Source: Ensifer oleiphilus
Lineage (GTDB): Bacteria; Pseudomonadota; Alphaproteobacteria; Rhizobiales; Rhizobiaceae
Direction: 5' to 3'
NCBI RefSeq assembly: GCF_013371465.1
Contig: NZ_JABWDU010000001.1
Span: forward strand, 983,794 to 1,047,793
DNA length: 64,000 bases
Shown here piece by piece: positions 44,234-52,816 of this stretch. Made by a program: the position numbers and the translations under genes. The notes under the pieces are model-generated. The model saw nothing but the letters and a program-made list of their open reading frames with translations. It was not told the DNA's origin and searched no databases. Positions within the stretch are counted from its first letter, which is position 1, and every line of letters starts with the position of its first letter.

Positions 44234-46438
44234 TCAGTTGCTGGCGGCATTCGGGAGACCCTTTTGGGCAGACCCACCGTCGGCGGCGCCGAGGACGGCC
44301 ACTTTGCCGCCATTCTTCTCCGGCGCCTTCAAGGCGGGGGCTTTTTCGAAGGTCTCGCCCACGGAACGCAGCAACCGCGTGACATCAGCCGAAAGAGAGC
44401 GTGGTCGCACAAGTGGCGGCAGGGCGTTTTCATCCGGCTTGGCGTTGGCGACCTCTGGTTGCTTGCTCGGGGCAGGCGCGGGGTTGGTTATTCCGGGAAT
44501 CTGGCGGTGCTCGATCCCCTGTTCGGCGTAGTCCATCAGCCTCTTGAAGGTCATGGCCGGCAGCGACCCGCCGGTCATATTGTTGGTCGAGGTATAGTCG
44601 TCGTTCCCGAACCAAACCGCCGTCGTATAGTCGCCGGTGAATCCCACGAACCAGGCATCGCGGTAGGCCTGGGTGGTGCCCGTCTTGCCGCCGGTGACGA
44701 TGCCGTTGTCGAGTGCTGCCTTGCGGGCCGTGCCGATCACGGGGATCTGCGTCAGCATCGAATTCATCGAGGCGTTGGCTTGCTCGGACAGGATGCGCTT
44801 GGCCGGCGGTTCGTCGCGGGAAAAGTCGTAGAGGATGTCGCCGTCGTAGTTCAGGATCTGGCTGATGCCGTGCCGGCGCGATTGCAGCCCGCCCGCCGGG
44901 AACACGGCATAGGCGGTCGCCTGGTCGAGCACAGTTACTTCGGAGGTGCCGAGCGGCATCGTCTTGTCGGCGCGAAGCGGCGTCTCGATACCCATGTTCT
45001 TGGCGGTCTCAACGATCAGGTCGGTTCCGAGCTTGTCTTTCGCGAGACGCACCGGGATCGTGTTGATCGATTTGGCAATCGCCGTCAGGATGGTGATGCG
45101 CCCGGCATAGCTGCGGCCATAGTTCTGCGGCGACCAGCCGCGCCAGGTGATCGGCGCATCGACGACGATGGTTTCCGGCGTCATGCCTTTTTCCATCGCT
45201 GCCGCGTAGGTATAGACCTTGAAGGAAGAGCCCGGCTGACGCAGCGCCCGGGTCGCGCGGTTGAACTGGCTCTCGCCATAGTCGCGACCGCCGACCATTG
45301 CCCGGACAGGTCCGCCGTTTTCGACCATCACCAGTGCACCCTGCTTCACATGGAAGCTCTCGCCATATTGCCGAAGGCTGGACTCGACCGAATCCTCTGC
45401 TGCGTTCTGCAGCCCCATGTCGATGGTGGTGCGCACGATCAGCGAATGCTGGGCAAACGGCCGGGCGATGCGCTGCACTTCGTCGAAGGCCCAGTCGAGG
45501 AAGAAGTCGGGCGCCTTCACCTGGGCGCGGTCGATGACAGTTGCCGGGTTGAGACGTGCGGCAATCACCTGTCCCTCGGTCATCAGTCCGCCCTGGACGA
45601 GGTTCGTCAAAACCTCGTTGGCGCGGCCGCGGGCGGCCGGCAGGTTGACGTGCGGCGCGTAGCGGGCCGGCGCCTTGAACAGGCCGGCGAGCATGGCGGA
45701 TTCCGCTAGGTTGACGTCGGTGATCGCCTTGCCGAAATAGAACTGTGCCGCTGCTGCCGCGCCGAAGGTGCCGCCGCCCATATAGGCGCGGTCGAGATAG
45801 AGCCGCAGGATCTCCTTTTTCGACAGGTTGGATTCAAGCCAGATCGCGAGGAACGCTTCCTTGATCTTACGCTCGATGGTGCGCTCGTTCGACAGGAACA
45901 GGTTCTTGGCGAGCTGCTGCGTCAGCGTCGATCCACCCTGGACGACACCGCCGGCGCGCGCATTCTCGGTCATGGCGCGGGCAAGGCCGAGAAAATCGAT
46001 GCCGTAATGGTCGAAGAAGCGCCGGTCTTCGGTGGCAAGTACCGCCTTGATCAGATGATCCGGCAGCTCGTCGATCGGGACGGAATCTTCGTGAATGATG
46101 CCGCGATGGCCGATTTCATTGCCGTAGCGGTCAAGGAAGGTGACGGCGAAATCGCTTTGCGCCCGCCAGTTACCCTTGGTTTCCTCGAAGGCCGGAAGCG
46201 CCAGCGCCAACATCAGCACCGATCCGACAGTGCCCCAGGTCATGCCTTCGCCGAGCACCTCGAAAACCACTTTCTTCCAGCCGGTGACGCGAAAGCGGCG
46301 GAAGAAAATCGTTGTGTCTTCCCACCATTGTGAGAGTTTGAATCCGGCATTCCAGACCGTCGAATCGATCCAGGAATCGATTCTCAGAAAGATGTGCCGT
46401 TTCTTCGGCCGGTTATCGTCTTTCCTCGGTTCCCGCAC
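44234..46438 (-). CDS. bifunctional penicillin-binding protein 1 (PBP1a/1b type)
   Basis: A 734-residue membrane enzyme that polymerises glycan strands and crosslinks peptides. A single transmembrane segment lies near residues 65-85. The transglycosylase domain has the catalytic Glu137 in ATEDRRFFDHYGIDFLGLARA and the QGGSTLTQQLAKNLFLS motif. The transpeptidase domain has RQPGSSFKVYTYAAAME (active Ser in SSFK), a probable SxN and KTGTTQAYRDAWFVG. The C-terminus ends in a proline-rich tail. It is a single gene on the minus strand and divergent from the YcgN gene. Confidence 0.95.
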   Translation of the reverse strand: MREPRKDDNRPKKRHIFLRIDSWIDSTVWNAGFKLSQWWEDTTIFFRRFRVTGWKKVVFEVLGEGMTWGTVGSVLMLALALPAFEETKGNWRAQSDFAVTFLDRYGNEIGHRGIIHEDSVPIDELPDHLIKAVLATEDRRFFDHYGIDFLGLARAMTENARAGGVVQGGSTLTQQLAKNLFLSNERTIERKIKEAFLAIWLESNLSKKEILRLYLDRAYMGGGTFGAAAAAQFYFGKAITDVNLAESAMLAGLFKAPARYAPHVNLPAARGRANEVLTNLVQGGLMTEGQVIAARLNPATVIDRAQVKAPDFFLDWAFDEVQRIARPFAQHSLIVRTTIDMGLQNAAEDSVESSLRQYGESFHVKQGALVMVENGGPVRAMVGGRDYGESQFNRATRALRQPGSSFKVYTYAAAMEKGMTPETIVVDAPITWRGWSPQNYGRSYAGRITILTAIAKSINTIPVRLAKDKLGTDLIVETAKNMGIETPLRADKTMPLGTSEVTVLDQATAYAVFPAGGLQSRRHGISQILNYDGDILYDFSRDEPPAKRILSEQANASMNSMLTQIPVIGTARKAALDNGIVTGGKTGTTQAYRDAWFVGFTGDYTTAVWFGNDDYTSTNNMTGGSLPAMTFKRLMDYAEQGIEHRQIPGITNPAPAPSKQPEVANAKPDENALPPLVRPRSLSADVTRLLRSVGETFEKAPALKAPEKNGGKVAVLGAADGGSAQKGLPNAASN

Positions 46439-46698
46439 GGTCGCAACGTCCTGAAGGCTTTTGGCATCATGCCGGCGCCCCGCGATATTTGCACGGCGCC
46501 AAATTTCACTCTACTTGCATATCGCGCCGGTGGCCTTAAAAAACCGGCAATTTTCTGCGAAATTTCTCTTCTGCAATGTTTCCATCGATCGTCGCCGATT
46601 GAAGGACAGAGCAGGGAGCAACTCAAATCGCTACTGCGACCTTTGCACGTCTGATAAGAACTGCGGCGCAGTAGCGCGACCGATTTGACGAAAGTGTG

Positions 46699-47172
46699 AT
46701 GATGATGGGCGAAATGCCTTTCTGGAAGGCGAAGAGCCTTGACGACATGGATGACGCGGAGTGGGAAAGCCTCTGCGACGGCTGCGGGCTCTGTTGTCTC
46801 AACAAGCTTGAGGACTGGGAGACGGCCGAGATCGCCTGGACCTCGATCCGCTGCACGCTGCTCGACGGTGAGAGCTGTCGATGCAAGGACTATCCGAACC
46901 GTCAGGCGACGGTGCCGGATTGTATTCAGCTGACACCGGATGCGGTGCGCGAGATTACCTGGTTGCCGCCGACCTGCGGCTATCGGCTGGTGGCAGAAGG
47001 TCGCGACCTCTATTGGTGGCATCCGCTGCTCTCGGGCGATGCCGAGACGGTGCACGCCGCTGGCATTTCCGTGCGTGGCCGCACCGTCGCCGAAGACGGC
47101 ATCGACATTGAGGACTACGAGGATTATCTGGTGACCTGGCCGCTGGAAGTCGGAGAGAAAAGCTCAGGTTAA
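46699..47172 (+). CDS. YcgN/UPF0260 family cysteine-cluster protein
   Basis: A 157-residue protein of the YkgJ-type family. The cysteine cluster [15 protein letters not shown] and [19 protein letters not shown] fits a zinc or Fe-S binding site. The start is unclear because GTG ATG ATG ATG are in tandem (46696, 46699, 46702, 46705); I use 46699. The function is unknown. The gene is divergent from the PBP gene and precedes a GNAT gene on the same strand. Confidence 0.88.
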   Translation: MMMGEMPFWKAKSLDDMDDAEWESLCDGCGLCCLNKLEDWETAEIAWTSIRCTLLDGESCRCKDYPNRQATVPDCIQLTPDAVREITWLPPTCGYRLVAEGRDLYWWHPLLSGDAETVHAAGISVRGRTVAEDGIDIEDYEDYLVTWPLEVGEKSSG

Positions 47173-47280
47173 CAGCTGCTTAGACGTTCCACCGGAATCG
47201 ATCTGACAGAGTTGCGCCATTGCGGGTGCCATTAGGAACGACTAGAGATCGGTGACCCTCCATCGTTCCTAGGCATTCCG

Positions 47281-47790
47281 ATGATCAGCACCGACCGTCT
47301 CATTCTCCGCAGACCGCAACTGGAGGATTTCGAGCCCTATCGGCAGATGTGGCTCGATCCCGAGATCCTTCGCCATATTGCGCCGGGCCCCTTTTCCGAC
47401 GAGCAGATGTGGACGCGCTTCCTGCGCCAGGAAGGCGGCTGGCAGTTCTTCGGCTTCGGCTATTTCGTGATCGAAGAGAAAAGCTCCGGGCGTTTTGTCG
47501 GGCAGATGGGCTTCCAGGAATTGCGCCGCGAGATTTCGCCCCCACTGACCGGCACGATGGAGACAGGCTGGACGATCGCGCCTGAGGCCCAGGGGCGCGG
47601 CTATGCCAGCGAGGCGGCGCAGGCGGCATTCGGCTGGGCCAGGGACCATCACGCCGGGCGTCGCGTCACCGCTATCGTCAGTCCGACCAATTTGGCGTCC
47701 ATCCGGATCGTCGAGAAGCTGGGAATGCAGCTGTTCGCGCAGACGGAGTATCACGGCAAGCCCGTCACGCTGTTCGACCATATTCTCTAA
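47281..47790 (+). CDS. GNAT family acetyltransferase (RimJ/RimL-like)
   Basis: A 169-residue acetyltransferase. The start MISTDRLILRRPQLEDFEPYRQMWLDPEILRHI and GYASEAAQAAFGWARDHHAGRRVTAIVSPTNLASIRIVEKLGM are typical of the RimJ/RimL group, which acetylates protein N-termini or small molecules. No SD of the usual kind is visible before 47281. The target is unknown. It is convergent with the MmcQ/YjbR gene. Confidence 0.9.
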   Translation: MISTDRLILRRPQLEDFEPYRQMWLDPEILRHIAPGPFSDEQMWTRFLRQEGGWQFFGFGYFVIEEKSSGRFVGQMGFQELRREISPPLTGTMETGWTIAPEAQGRGYASEAAQAAFGWARDHHAGRRVTAIVSPTNLASIRIVEKLGMQLFAQTEYHGKPVTLFDHIL

Positions 47791-47834
47791 GGCGGTATCC
47801 GCCCGCGGCTCTGGAAGCCACTACGCCAGTTGTG

Positions 47835-48170
47835 TCAATGGCGGCCGTTCTTCTTCACCAGGCTTTTAGGTGCAACGTTGCGCCAGGCGGTTTCCATCGA
47901 CTGGCGGATGAGATCCTCGTCGGCCTCCACAAAGTAGAGCGAGGTCCAGCCTTTGTCGCCCCAACCGCCGGGTACCGCGGCACAGACGCCTGGCTCCATT
48001 TCCAAAAGCATGCGCTGCTGGTCCGGCGTAAACTTGAAGACCGCCCGACCCGCCTCTGGCAGGGACATGAAGATGCGCTTGCCCACGCGGAAGTCCCGCG
48101 TGCCGAAATGGGCATTTTCTTCCGTTCCCGGCAGGCTTAGCGCCAGTTTTTCAATCTCGTCGGTCAGCAT
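47835..48170 (-). CDS. MmcQ/YjbR family protein
   Basis: A 111-residue soluble protein. LALSLPGTEENAHFGTRDFRVGKRIFMSLPEAGRAVFKFTPDQQRMLLEMEPG and GWTSLYFVEADEDLIRQSMETAWRNVAPKSL are characteristic of the MmcQ/YjbR (DUF419) family, which has a DNA-binding-like fold of unknown role. The ATG at 48170 is chosen over a longer reading because the extension is not conserved. It is a single gene. Confidence 0.9.
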   Translation of the reverse strand: MLTDEIEKLALSLPGTEENAHFGTRDFRVGKRIFMSLPEAGRAVFKFTPDQQRMLLEMEPGVCAAVPGGWGDKGWTSLYFVEADEDLIRQSMETAWRNVAPKSLVKKNGRH

Positions 48171-48404
48171 GAAAAAAAGAGTAACACGGTTTTTCCGATT
48201 GGCCAAAAGGCAGGAAATCGCCACACCCAGAGGCTGAACGGAGCGGTTTTGCACGGTGTCCTGGCGACAAGGTCACGACGCTATTTCACCTCCGGGTGGC
48301 CGTCAATTTCTGTCTCGGAGCGCGAGTCGGATGCGGCTTGATCACGCACTGAGTGCGAGAACGCCCCAAGGACCCGGCTGCATTTTTTGCCCACGGCGAA
48401 TGAC

Positions 48405-48440
48405 AAAGAAAAGCCGCCCGCGGCGCTAACCGTGGGCGGC
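48405..48440 (-). terminator. Rho-independent terminator of the small gene at 48494
   Basis: The arms GCCGCCCGCGG (48413-48423) and CCGTGGGCGGC (48430-48440) pair with one G-T. On the minus strand the hairpin is followed by TTTTCTTTG. It lies 54 bases past the stop of the minus-strand small gene. Confidence 0.85.
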
Positions 48441-48493
48441 TCGAAGCTTGATGTGCTGCATTATCGACGGGCGGTGCTCGCCCATCAGCGCGC

Positions 48494-48691
48494 TTATTCA
48501 GCCGGCTGAACGGGCTTCGGTGTCGTCTGGCTGGCGGTGCGCATTTCGCGCCATTCGCTTTCGAAACGGTCCAGCAGCGACTGCGGTACCTTGGACTGCT
48601 GCGATGCCTGCTGGTTGTTTACGAGCGTCTGCATCCGATCCTCCCGGGCCTGTTGCAATTTCATGACAAGTTGATGAGCGGACAATTTCAC
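48494..48691 (-). CDS. small hypothetical protein, 65 aa
   Basis: A small, mostly helical, hydrophilic protein: QLVMKLQQAREDRMQTLVNNQQASQQSKVPQSLLDRFESEWREMRTASQTTP. No family is recognised. The start is a GTG at 48691 or an ATG at 48664, neither with a clear SD. A strong terminator behind it (48405-48440) and an AT-rich region before it support a real transcript. The Gln-rich middle suggests a flexible or regulatory role. Confidence 0.55.
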   Translation of the reverse strand: MKLSAHQLVMKLQQAREDRMQTLVNNQQASQQSKVPQSLLDRFESEWREMRTASQTTPKPVQPAE

Positions 48692-49290
48692 ATCGTAAAC
48701 GCTTTGTAAATCAGTAGGTTAAATCATCTAAACGATTTAAAAATCTTTAAATCGATTTATTTTCAGCTGATCCACAGTTGCGTTCAGGCGGTTGGGGGCG
48801 GCGCGGCATTTCGGCGCCGGCTGAGTAGGAGAGGCGCTCCTTTGGTCGGACGAAGCTGTCGAGCGACAGCTGTCTTTCACTCACAACGGCGGGCACGAGT
48901 TGAGCGGGGGGGCAAGTTCCTGAGGCAATGGCGTTCAGAGGGCTGCGATAGGAATGCGTAACGAGACAACGCTGTCCGACCGACACGGCCGAACGCCTGC
49001 GGTTCGCGCTGCAACGCCAAACAAATGCAGAGGCTTAGATGAGGGAACAGACTCCTCGCCTGACCGCGCTCACTCAACCTCACAGGGTTCGGACTCAACT
49101 TTGGAAGATGTGCGGGCAAGCGATTCAAAGGACTCGGATATTCGAGCCCACTTCAAGTCCCGCCGTAAGTCGAGCGAAGCAGCCTGCGCCCATCTCGTCC
49201 TCGACCCATTATCGGACGATAGCAAAAGGGCCTTAACAAATGACTGATCGCCCGAGACAGCGGCTGTGTCGCGGCAGTTCTCGTGATCTG
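48692..49290. other. gene-poor interval, about 600 bases
   Basis: Several frames overlap here on both strands (for example 48954-49247 plus and 49070-49696 minus), but they lack ribosome-binding sites and have Ser/Arg-rich translations with no recognisable domain. The first 80 bases are very AT-rich with the palindrome TAAATCGATTTA near 48750 and probably hold the promoter of the small gene. No tRNA could be folded. Confidence 0.5.
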
Positions 49291-49319
49291 TTGCCGAGTT
49301 CGTCGTGCGTAAGTAGAGT
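49291..49319 (+). promoter_or_regulatory. sigma70-like promoter of the candidate sRNA
   Basis: A -35 element TTGCCG (49291-49296) and a -10 element TAGAGT (49314-49319) are separated by 17 bases. Each matches the sigma70 consensus at four of six positions. A start near 49326 would fit the downstream hairpins. Confidence 0.45.
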
Positions 49320-49325
49320 CTAATA

Positions 49326-49456
49326 TTTCCGTCGACGCTGGACCTTTTCCAGCACCGCCCGAGATATTTGCACAATGCCATCGCGCAGGCGCGCTTTGCT
49401 GCCGCCGCGCGACGGGCGGACGCGGTATCCCTCCCACCGCGTCCGCCTGCCTTTTT
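49326..49456 (+). ncRNA. candidate trans-encoded small RNA, about 130 nt
   Basis: No reading frame with an SD is visible, but the sequence folds well: a 5' hairpin GCTGGA/TCCAGC (49337-49353), a single-stranded part around GATATTTGCACAATGCC, a GC-rich stem near 49389-49410, and a strong terminator with a perfect 12-bp stem GGCGGACGCGGT/ACCGCGTCCGCC (49415-49447) followed by TGCCTTTTT. A promoter-like element lies just upstream. The order promoter, hairpins, terminator is typical of rhizobial sRNAs. The target and expression are unknown. Confidence 0.55.
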
Positions 49457-49764
49457 GCGTGCGGGGGAATATCCGATCACGATGAAAATCACCGACGTGG
49501 AGAGGCGCGAACATCGACGCGTTCGTCCGGTTGTCGCCTCCGCACGGCGCGGATCAGGGTTTCGCACGGCTGTTGTCAGGCGATGGATTGATCCCACCCG
49601 GGTTTCGTCTTTAAGGGAATCATTGCAATTTGCGGTCGGTTCGCCGTGGATACCGGCATTCACGGATAGCTGATCGCCCGGCTGGGCGGCCGACATTCAT
49701 TTGCCATTCAGCCTCTATCCGTTATTGCTTTTGCCATGATGCTTCCCAAGTCGAAAGTGCGTTC

Positions 49765-50019
49765 ATGTCTTCACCAGTGATCATAGCCGCGCTTGCCGCA
49801 GGCCTTGCGGGCTTTGCTCCGCCTGAGGTCAGCAGGCCCACGGACCTTGTCGTCCGTGTGGCCGGCGATTGCAGCGCCGCTGCACAGCAAGTCGTTTCGG
49901 AAACCGGCGGCGAACTGCTTTCGGCGCAACCGACCTCCGACGGCCAATGCGTGATCACGGTGCTTGTGCCAGGCAATGGCGGGCGACCGAAAAAGGTGAC
50001 CGTAAGGGTGCCGATGTAA
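49765..50019 (+). CDS. feuN: FeuN-like small periplasmic modulator of FeuPQ
   Basis: An 84-residue protein directly upstream of feuP. MSSPVIIAALAAGLAGFAPP is a signal-like hydrophobic start; the mature part has two Cys (C36 and C62) that could form a disulfide. In S. meliloti, FeuN is a small periplasmic protein encoded at this position that restrains the FeuQ kinase. The position and size match; I did not compare sequences. It lies 42 bases before feuP in the same direction and is probably co-transcribed. Confidence 0.72.
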   Translation: MSSPVIIAALAAGLAGFAPPEVSRPTDLVVRVAGDCSAAAQQVVSETGGELLSAQPTSDGQCVITVLVPGNGGRPKKVTVRVPM

Positions 50020-50061
50020 TTCGCGCGTGACGACGCTGCGAAAGAGGGGAAGTGGGTACGA

Positions 50062-50733
50062 ATGCGCATTCTGATAGTCGAGGACGACGTCAACCTGAAC
50101 CGGCAGCTCGCCGAAGTGCTGAAGGAGGCCGGCTACGTCGTCGATCAGGCCTATGACGGCGAAGAGGGACACTATCTCGGCGAAGCCGAGCCCTATGACG
50201 CCGTCATCCTCGATATCGGCCTGCCTGAGATGGACGGCATCACCGTTCTCGAAAAATGGCGTGGCGGCGGCAAGACCATGCCGGTGCTGATCCTGACGGC
50301 ACGTGATCGCTGGAGCGACAAGGTGGCCGGCATCGACGCCGGTGCCGACGATTATGTTGCAAAGCCCTTTCACGTCGAGGAAGTGCTTGCCCGCATCCGC
50401 GCGCTGATCCGCCGGGCGGCAGGCCACGCCAGCTCGGAGATCGTTTGCGGTCCCGTGCGGCTCGACACCAAGGGGTCGAAGGCAACCGTCGACGGGACCG
50501 CACTGAAGCTGACGTCGCACGAGTTCCGGCTGCTCTCCTATCTCATGCACCACATGGGCCAGGTCGTATCGCGGACTGAACTGGTCGAACATATGTACGA
50601 CCAGGACTTCGACCGCGATTCCAACACGATCGAAGTGTTTGTCGGCCGTCTTCGCAAGAAGATCGGCAACGACCTGATCGAGACGGTGCGGGGCCTGGGA
50701 TACCGCATGCAAGCGCCCGGCAATGGCAATTAG
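50062..50733 (+). CDS. feuP: OmpR-type response regulator FeuP
   Basis: A 223-residue response regulator. The receiver domain (residues 1-115) has phospho-acceptor D51 in AVILDIGLPEMDG and K in YVAKPFHVEE. The C-terminal winged-helix domain has LTSHEFRLLSYLMHHMGQVVSRTELVEHMYDQDFDRDSNTIEVFVGRLRKKIG. FeuP of rhizobia controls osmoadaptation and cyclic glucan export (ndvA). The feuQ ATG overlaps its 3' end by 11 bases. It shows very high similarity to PhoP-type regulators. Confidence 0.9.
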   Translation: MRILIVEDDVNLNRQLAEVLKEAGYVVDQAYDGEEGHYLGEAEPYDAVILDIGLPEMDGITVLEKWRGGGKTMPVLILTARDRWSDKVAGIDAGADDYVAKPFHVEEVLARIRALIRRAAGHASSEIVCGPVRLDTKGSKATVDGTALKLTSHEFRLLSYLMHHMGQVVSRTELVEHMYDQDFDRDSNTIEVFVGRLRKKIGNDLIETVRGLGYRMQAPGNGN

Positions 50734-52108
50734 ATCTCTTACGGCCCGCGTATTGGCGGTTTCGACCGTCTGGGCCGTCGTCGCCCTTGTTGTGATCGGG
50801 GTGGTCATTTCCGCCCTCTATCGCCAGGGATCGGAGCGCGGTTTCAAGGACCTGCTGCGCGCCCAGCTTTTCAACGTCGTCAATTCGATTTCGGTCAATG
50901 AGAAGACAGTGCTCGCCGGCAGCCCCCAGCTCGGCGATCTGCGCTTTTCCCAGCCGCAGACCGGATGGTACTGGATCGTCGATCCGATCGGCGAGTTTGA
51001 CACGCCGCCGCTGATCTCGACCTCGCTCGGCAATGCGAAGCTGCCGATCGCCAGCGTCGATGAGGTCCCCTTCGATACCGGCTATGTCCGCTTCTACACC
51101 ACCAAGGATCCCTTCGGAAACGAGGTCGAAGTGGCCGAAACAGAGGTCGTTCTCGACATTCAGGGCCACACCGCTCGTTTCCGTGTTGCCGGCAACCGCG
51201 ACGTGCTGGAAGCGGACATCAATCGCTTCACCCGCAATCTGACGATCGCTCTTTCCATTTTCGGTTTGGGTGGGCTCGGCATGAACGCGCTGACTATTCT
51301 CTTCGGCCTCCGCCCGCTCGACCAGGTTCGCCGTTCTCTCGAGAAAATTCGGGCCGGCGAAAGCGAGAGGCTCGATGGTGCCTTTCCGCGCGAGATCCAG
51401 CCGCTTGCAAACGAGGTGAATGCGCTGATCGACAGCAATCGGCGCATCGTCGAGCGCGCACGCATGCAGGTGGGCAACCTTGCTCATTCGCTGAAGACTC
51501 CGATCGCGGTCCTGCTCAACGAGGCCCGGGTGCTCGAGGCGTCGCACGGCGAACTCGTTCGCACCCAGGTCGACGCAATGCAGATGCAGGTCCAATCCTA
51601 TCTGAGCCGCGCCCGGATCGCCGCGCAACGCGAGTCTGTTCTTGCACGCACCGAAGCCCAGCCGGCTCTGGAGCGGCTGGTCAGGGTGATGCGCAAGCTC
51701 AATCCGGAAAAGGAAGTTCATCTGTCGATCAACCCACCGGGCCTGGTGCTTGCGATGGAGCTCCAGGATGTCGAGGAAACCGTTGGCAATCTGCTCGAAA
51801 ATGCTGCCCGCCATGCCAAGGGCGAGGTGTGGCTCAATGTTCGCCCGGCGACGAACGAACAGCATGCGAAGGAGACCGGGCGGCAATGGATCGTGCTTGA
51901 CGTGGACGACGACGGAGCTGGCCTTGATCCCGATCAGATCGCATTGGCGTTGAAACGCGGCAAGCGGCTGGACGAAAGCAAGCCGGGAACGGGCCTCGGA
52001 CTGTCGATCGTCAGTGAAATCGTGCGGGAATATCAGGGTACCCTGACGCTGTCGCGTCGGGACGAGGGCGGGCTGCGTGCAGAGCTGGTGCTGCCGGCTG
52101 CGGTTTAG
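50723..52108 (+). CDS. feuQ: sensor histidine kinase FeuQ
   Basis: A 461-residue membrane kinase. A transmembrane segment lies near residues 10-32 and a second near residues 170-190, with a periplasmic sensor domain between them. HAMP and dimerisation follow with H255 in NLAHSLKTPIAVLLNEARVLE; the HATPase domain has LLENAARHAKGEVWLNV and GTGLGLSIVSEIV. It belongs to the PhoQ-like group, as FeuQ does. FeuN is expected to inhibit it in the periplasm. Overlap with feuP indicates translational coupling. Confidence 0.9.
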   Translation: MAIRSLTARVLAVSTVWAVVALVVIGVVISALYRQGSERGFKDLLRAQLFNVVNSISVNEKTVLAGSPQLGDLRFSQPQTGWYWIVDPIGEFDTPPLISTSLGNAKLPIASVDEVPFDTGYVRFYTTKDPFGNEVEVAETEVVLDIQGHTARFRVAGNRDVLEADINRFTRNLTIALSIFGLGGLGMNALTILFGLRPLDQVRRSLEKIRAGESERLDGAFPREIQPLANEVNALIDSNRRIVERARMQVGNLAHSLKTPIAVLLNEARVLEASHGELVRTQVDAMQMQVQSYLSRARIAAQRESVLARTEAQPALERLVRVMRKLNPEKEVHLSINPPGLVLAMELQDVEETVGNLLENAARHAKGEVWLNVRPATNEQHAKETGRQWIVLDVDDDGAGLDPDQIALALKRGKRLDESKPGTGLGLSIVSEIVREYQGTLTLSRRDEGGLRAELVLPAAV

Positions 52109-52116
52109 GTGTCACA

Positions 52117-52141
52117 CTGGCGCGCGAAAGTATCGCGCCAG
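52117..52141. terminator. hairpin after feuQ
   Basis: CTGGCGCG (52117-52124) and CGCGCCAG (52134-52141) form a perfect 8-bp stem with a nine-base loop, nine bases after the feuQ stop. No T-run follows, so it may be a weak terminator or a 3' stabiliser. Confidence 0.5.
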
Positions 52142-52281
52142 CGGCCCTGGCCGTTGCCTCTGTCAACAGGGGATGCCAAAAGAAAATCAAAGGGAAGTCT
52201 TCACTCGACCTTGACGGTCGGTACAGTCGGGGCGCCCACAGTAGAGAGTACATGTCGCGGATCATGAGGAACCAGGCAGAA

Positions 52282-52725
52282 ATGACACGAACTATTGTCG
52301 TCAGCGGCAGGATCGCGGTGATCGCGTCGGCGATGGCTCTTGCCGGTTGCAGCACCACGTCGGGCGGACAGACCGCGGCGGCGGGGCTCGGCACGACCGC
52401 AACCCGCAGCGTGTCTTCGACGACGTACATCGCCGCCCTTCAGGGGGGCGTGATCGGTCGGCTCAGCAATCTCGATATCGGAGCGTCGGACCGCCAGCGC
52501 GCGCTCGAAGCCGAGTACCGCGCGCTGGAAGCCGCTCCGGGCGGTCAGCCGGTCAATTGGCAGGGGCGGAGCGTCTCCGGATCGGTCGTTGCCAACGCAC
52601 CCTATCAGGTGGGTTCGCAGAACTGCCGGCAGTACAGCCACACCGTAACCGTCAAGGGACAGCCGACGACGGCGCGCGGTGCCGCCTGCCGCAATCCCGA
52701 CGGCAGCTGGACGCCGCTGAGCTGA
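52282..52725 (+). CDS. surface-antigen-like lipoprotein
   Basis: A 147-residue lipoprotein. The ATG at 52282 has GAGGAA upstream; in-frame ATGs at 52252 and 52264 are alternatives. The signal with lipobox AMALAGC places the acylated Cys at about residue 23. The mature part resembles the 17-kDa surface antigen family (RALEAEYRALEAAPGGQPVNWQGR and QVGSQNCRQYSHTV...CRNPDGSW), often found in Rickettsiales and rhizobia. The function is unknown. It lies between feuQ and the cyc operon. Confidence 0.82.
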   Translation: MTRTIVVSGRIAVIASAMALAGCSTTSGGQTAAAGLGTTATRSVSSTTYIAALQGGVIGRLSNLDIGASDRQRALEAEYRALEAAPGGQPVNWQGRSVSGSVVANAPYQVGSQNCRQYSHTVTVKGQPTTARGAACRNPDGSWTPLS

Positions 52726-52816
52726 CAGGATTTCCAGTTGCGGCGAAACGCCTCAAATATCTGTCATTGCAGGTTTTCGAGTTGGAATGGCATGGGTGCC
52801 ATAGTATTGAGCATCC

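Noticed and set aside
49085-49165. tRNA-like words (GGGTTCGGACTC and TTCAAGTCCC)
   Set aside because: They resemble T-arm sequences, but no acceptor or anticodon stem could be paired around them.
48954-49247. 97-residue frame on the plus strand
   Set aside because: No SD and a low-complexity Ser/Asp-rich translation; probably non-coding.
46480-49376. The 11-base word GATATTTGCAC found at about 46483 and 49363
   Set aside because: The two copies share no flanking similarity; a chance match in AT-richer intergenic DNA is the simplest view.
49070-49696. 208-residue frame on the minus strand
   Set aside because: It overlaps the candidate sRNA, has no ribosome-binding site and an Arg/Ser-rich translation with no recognisable domain.
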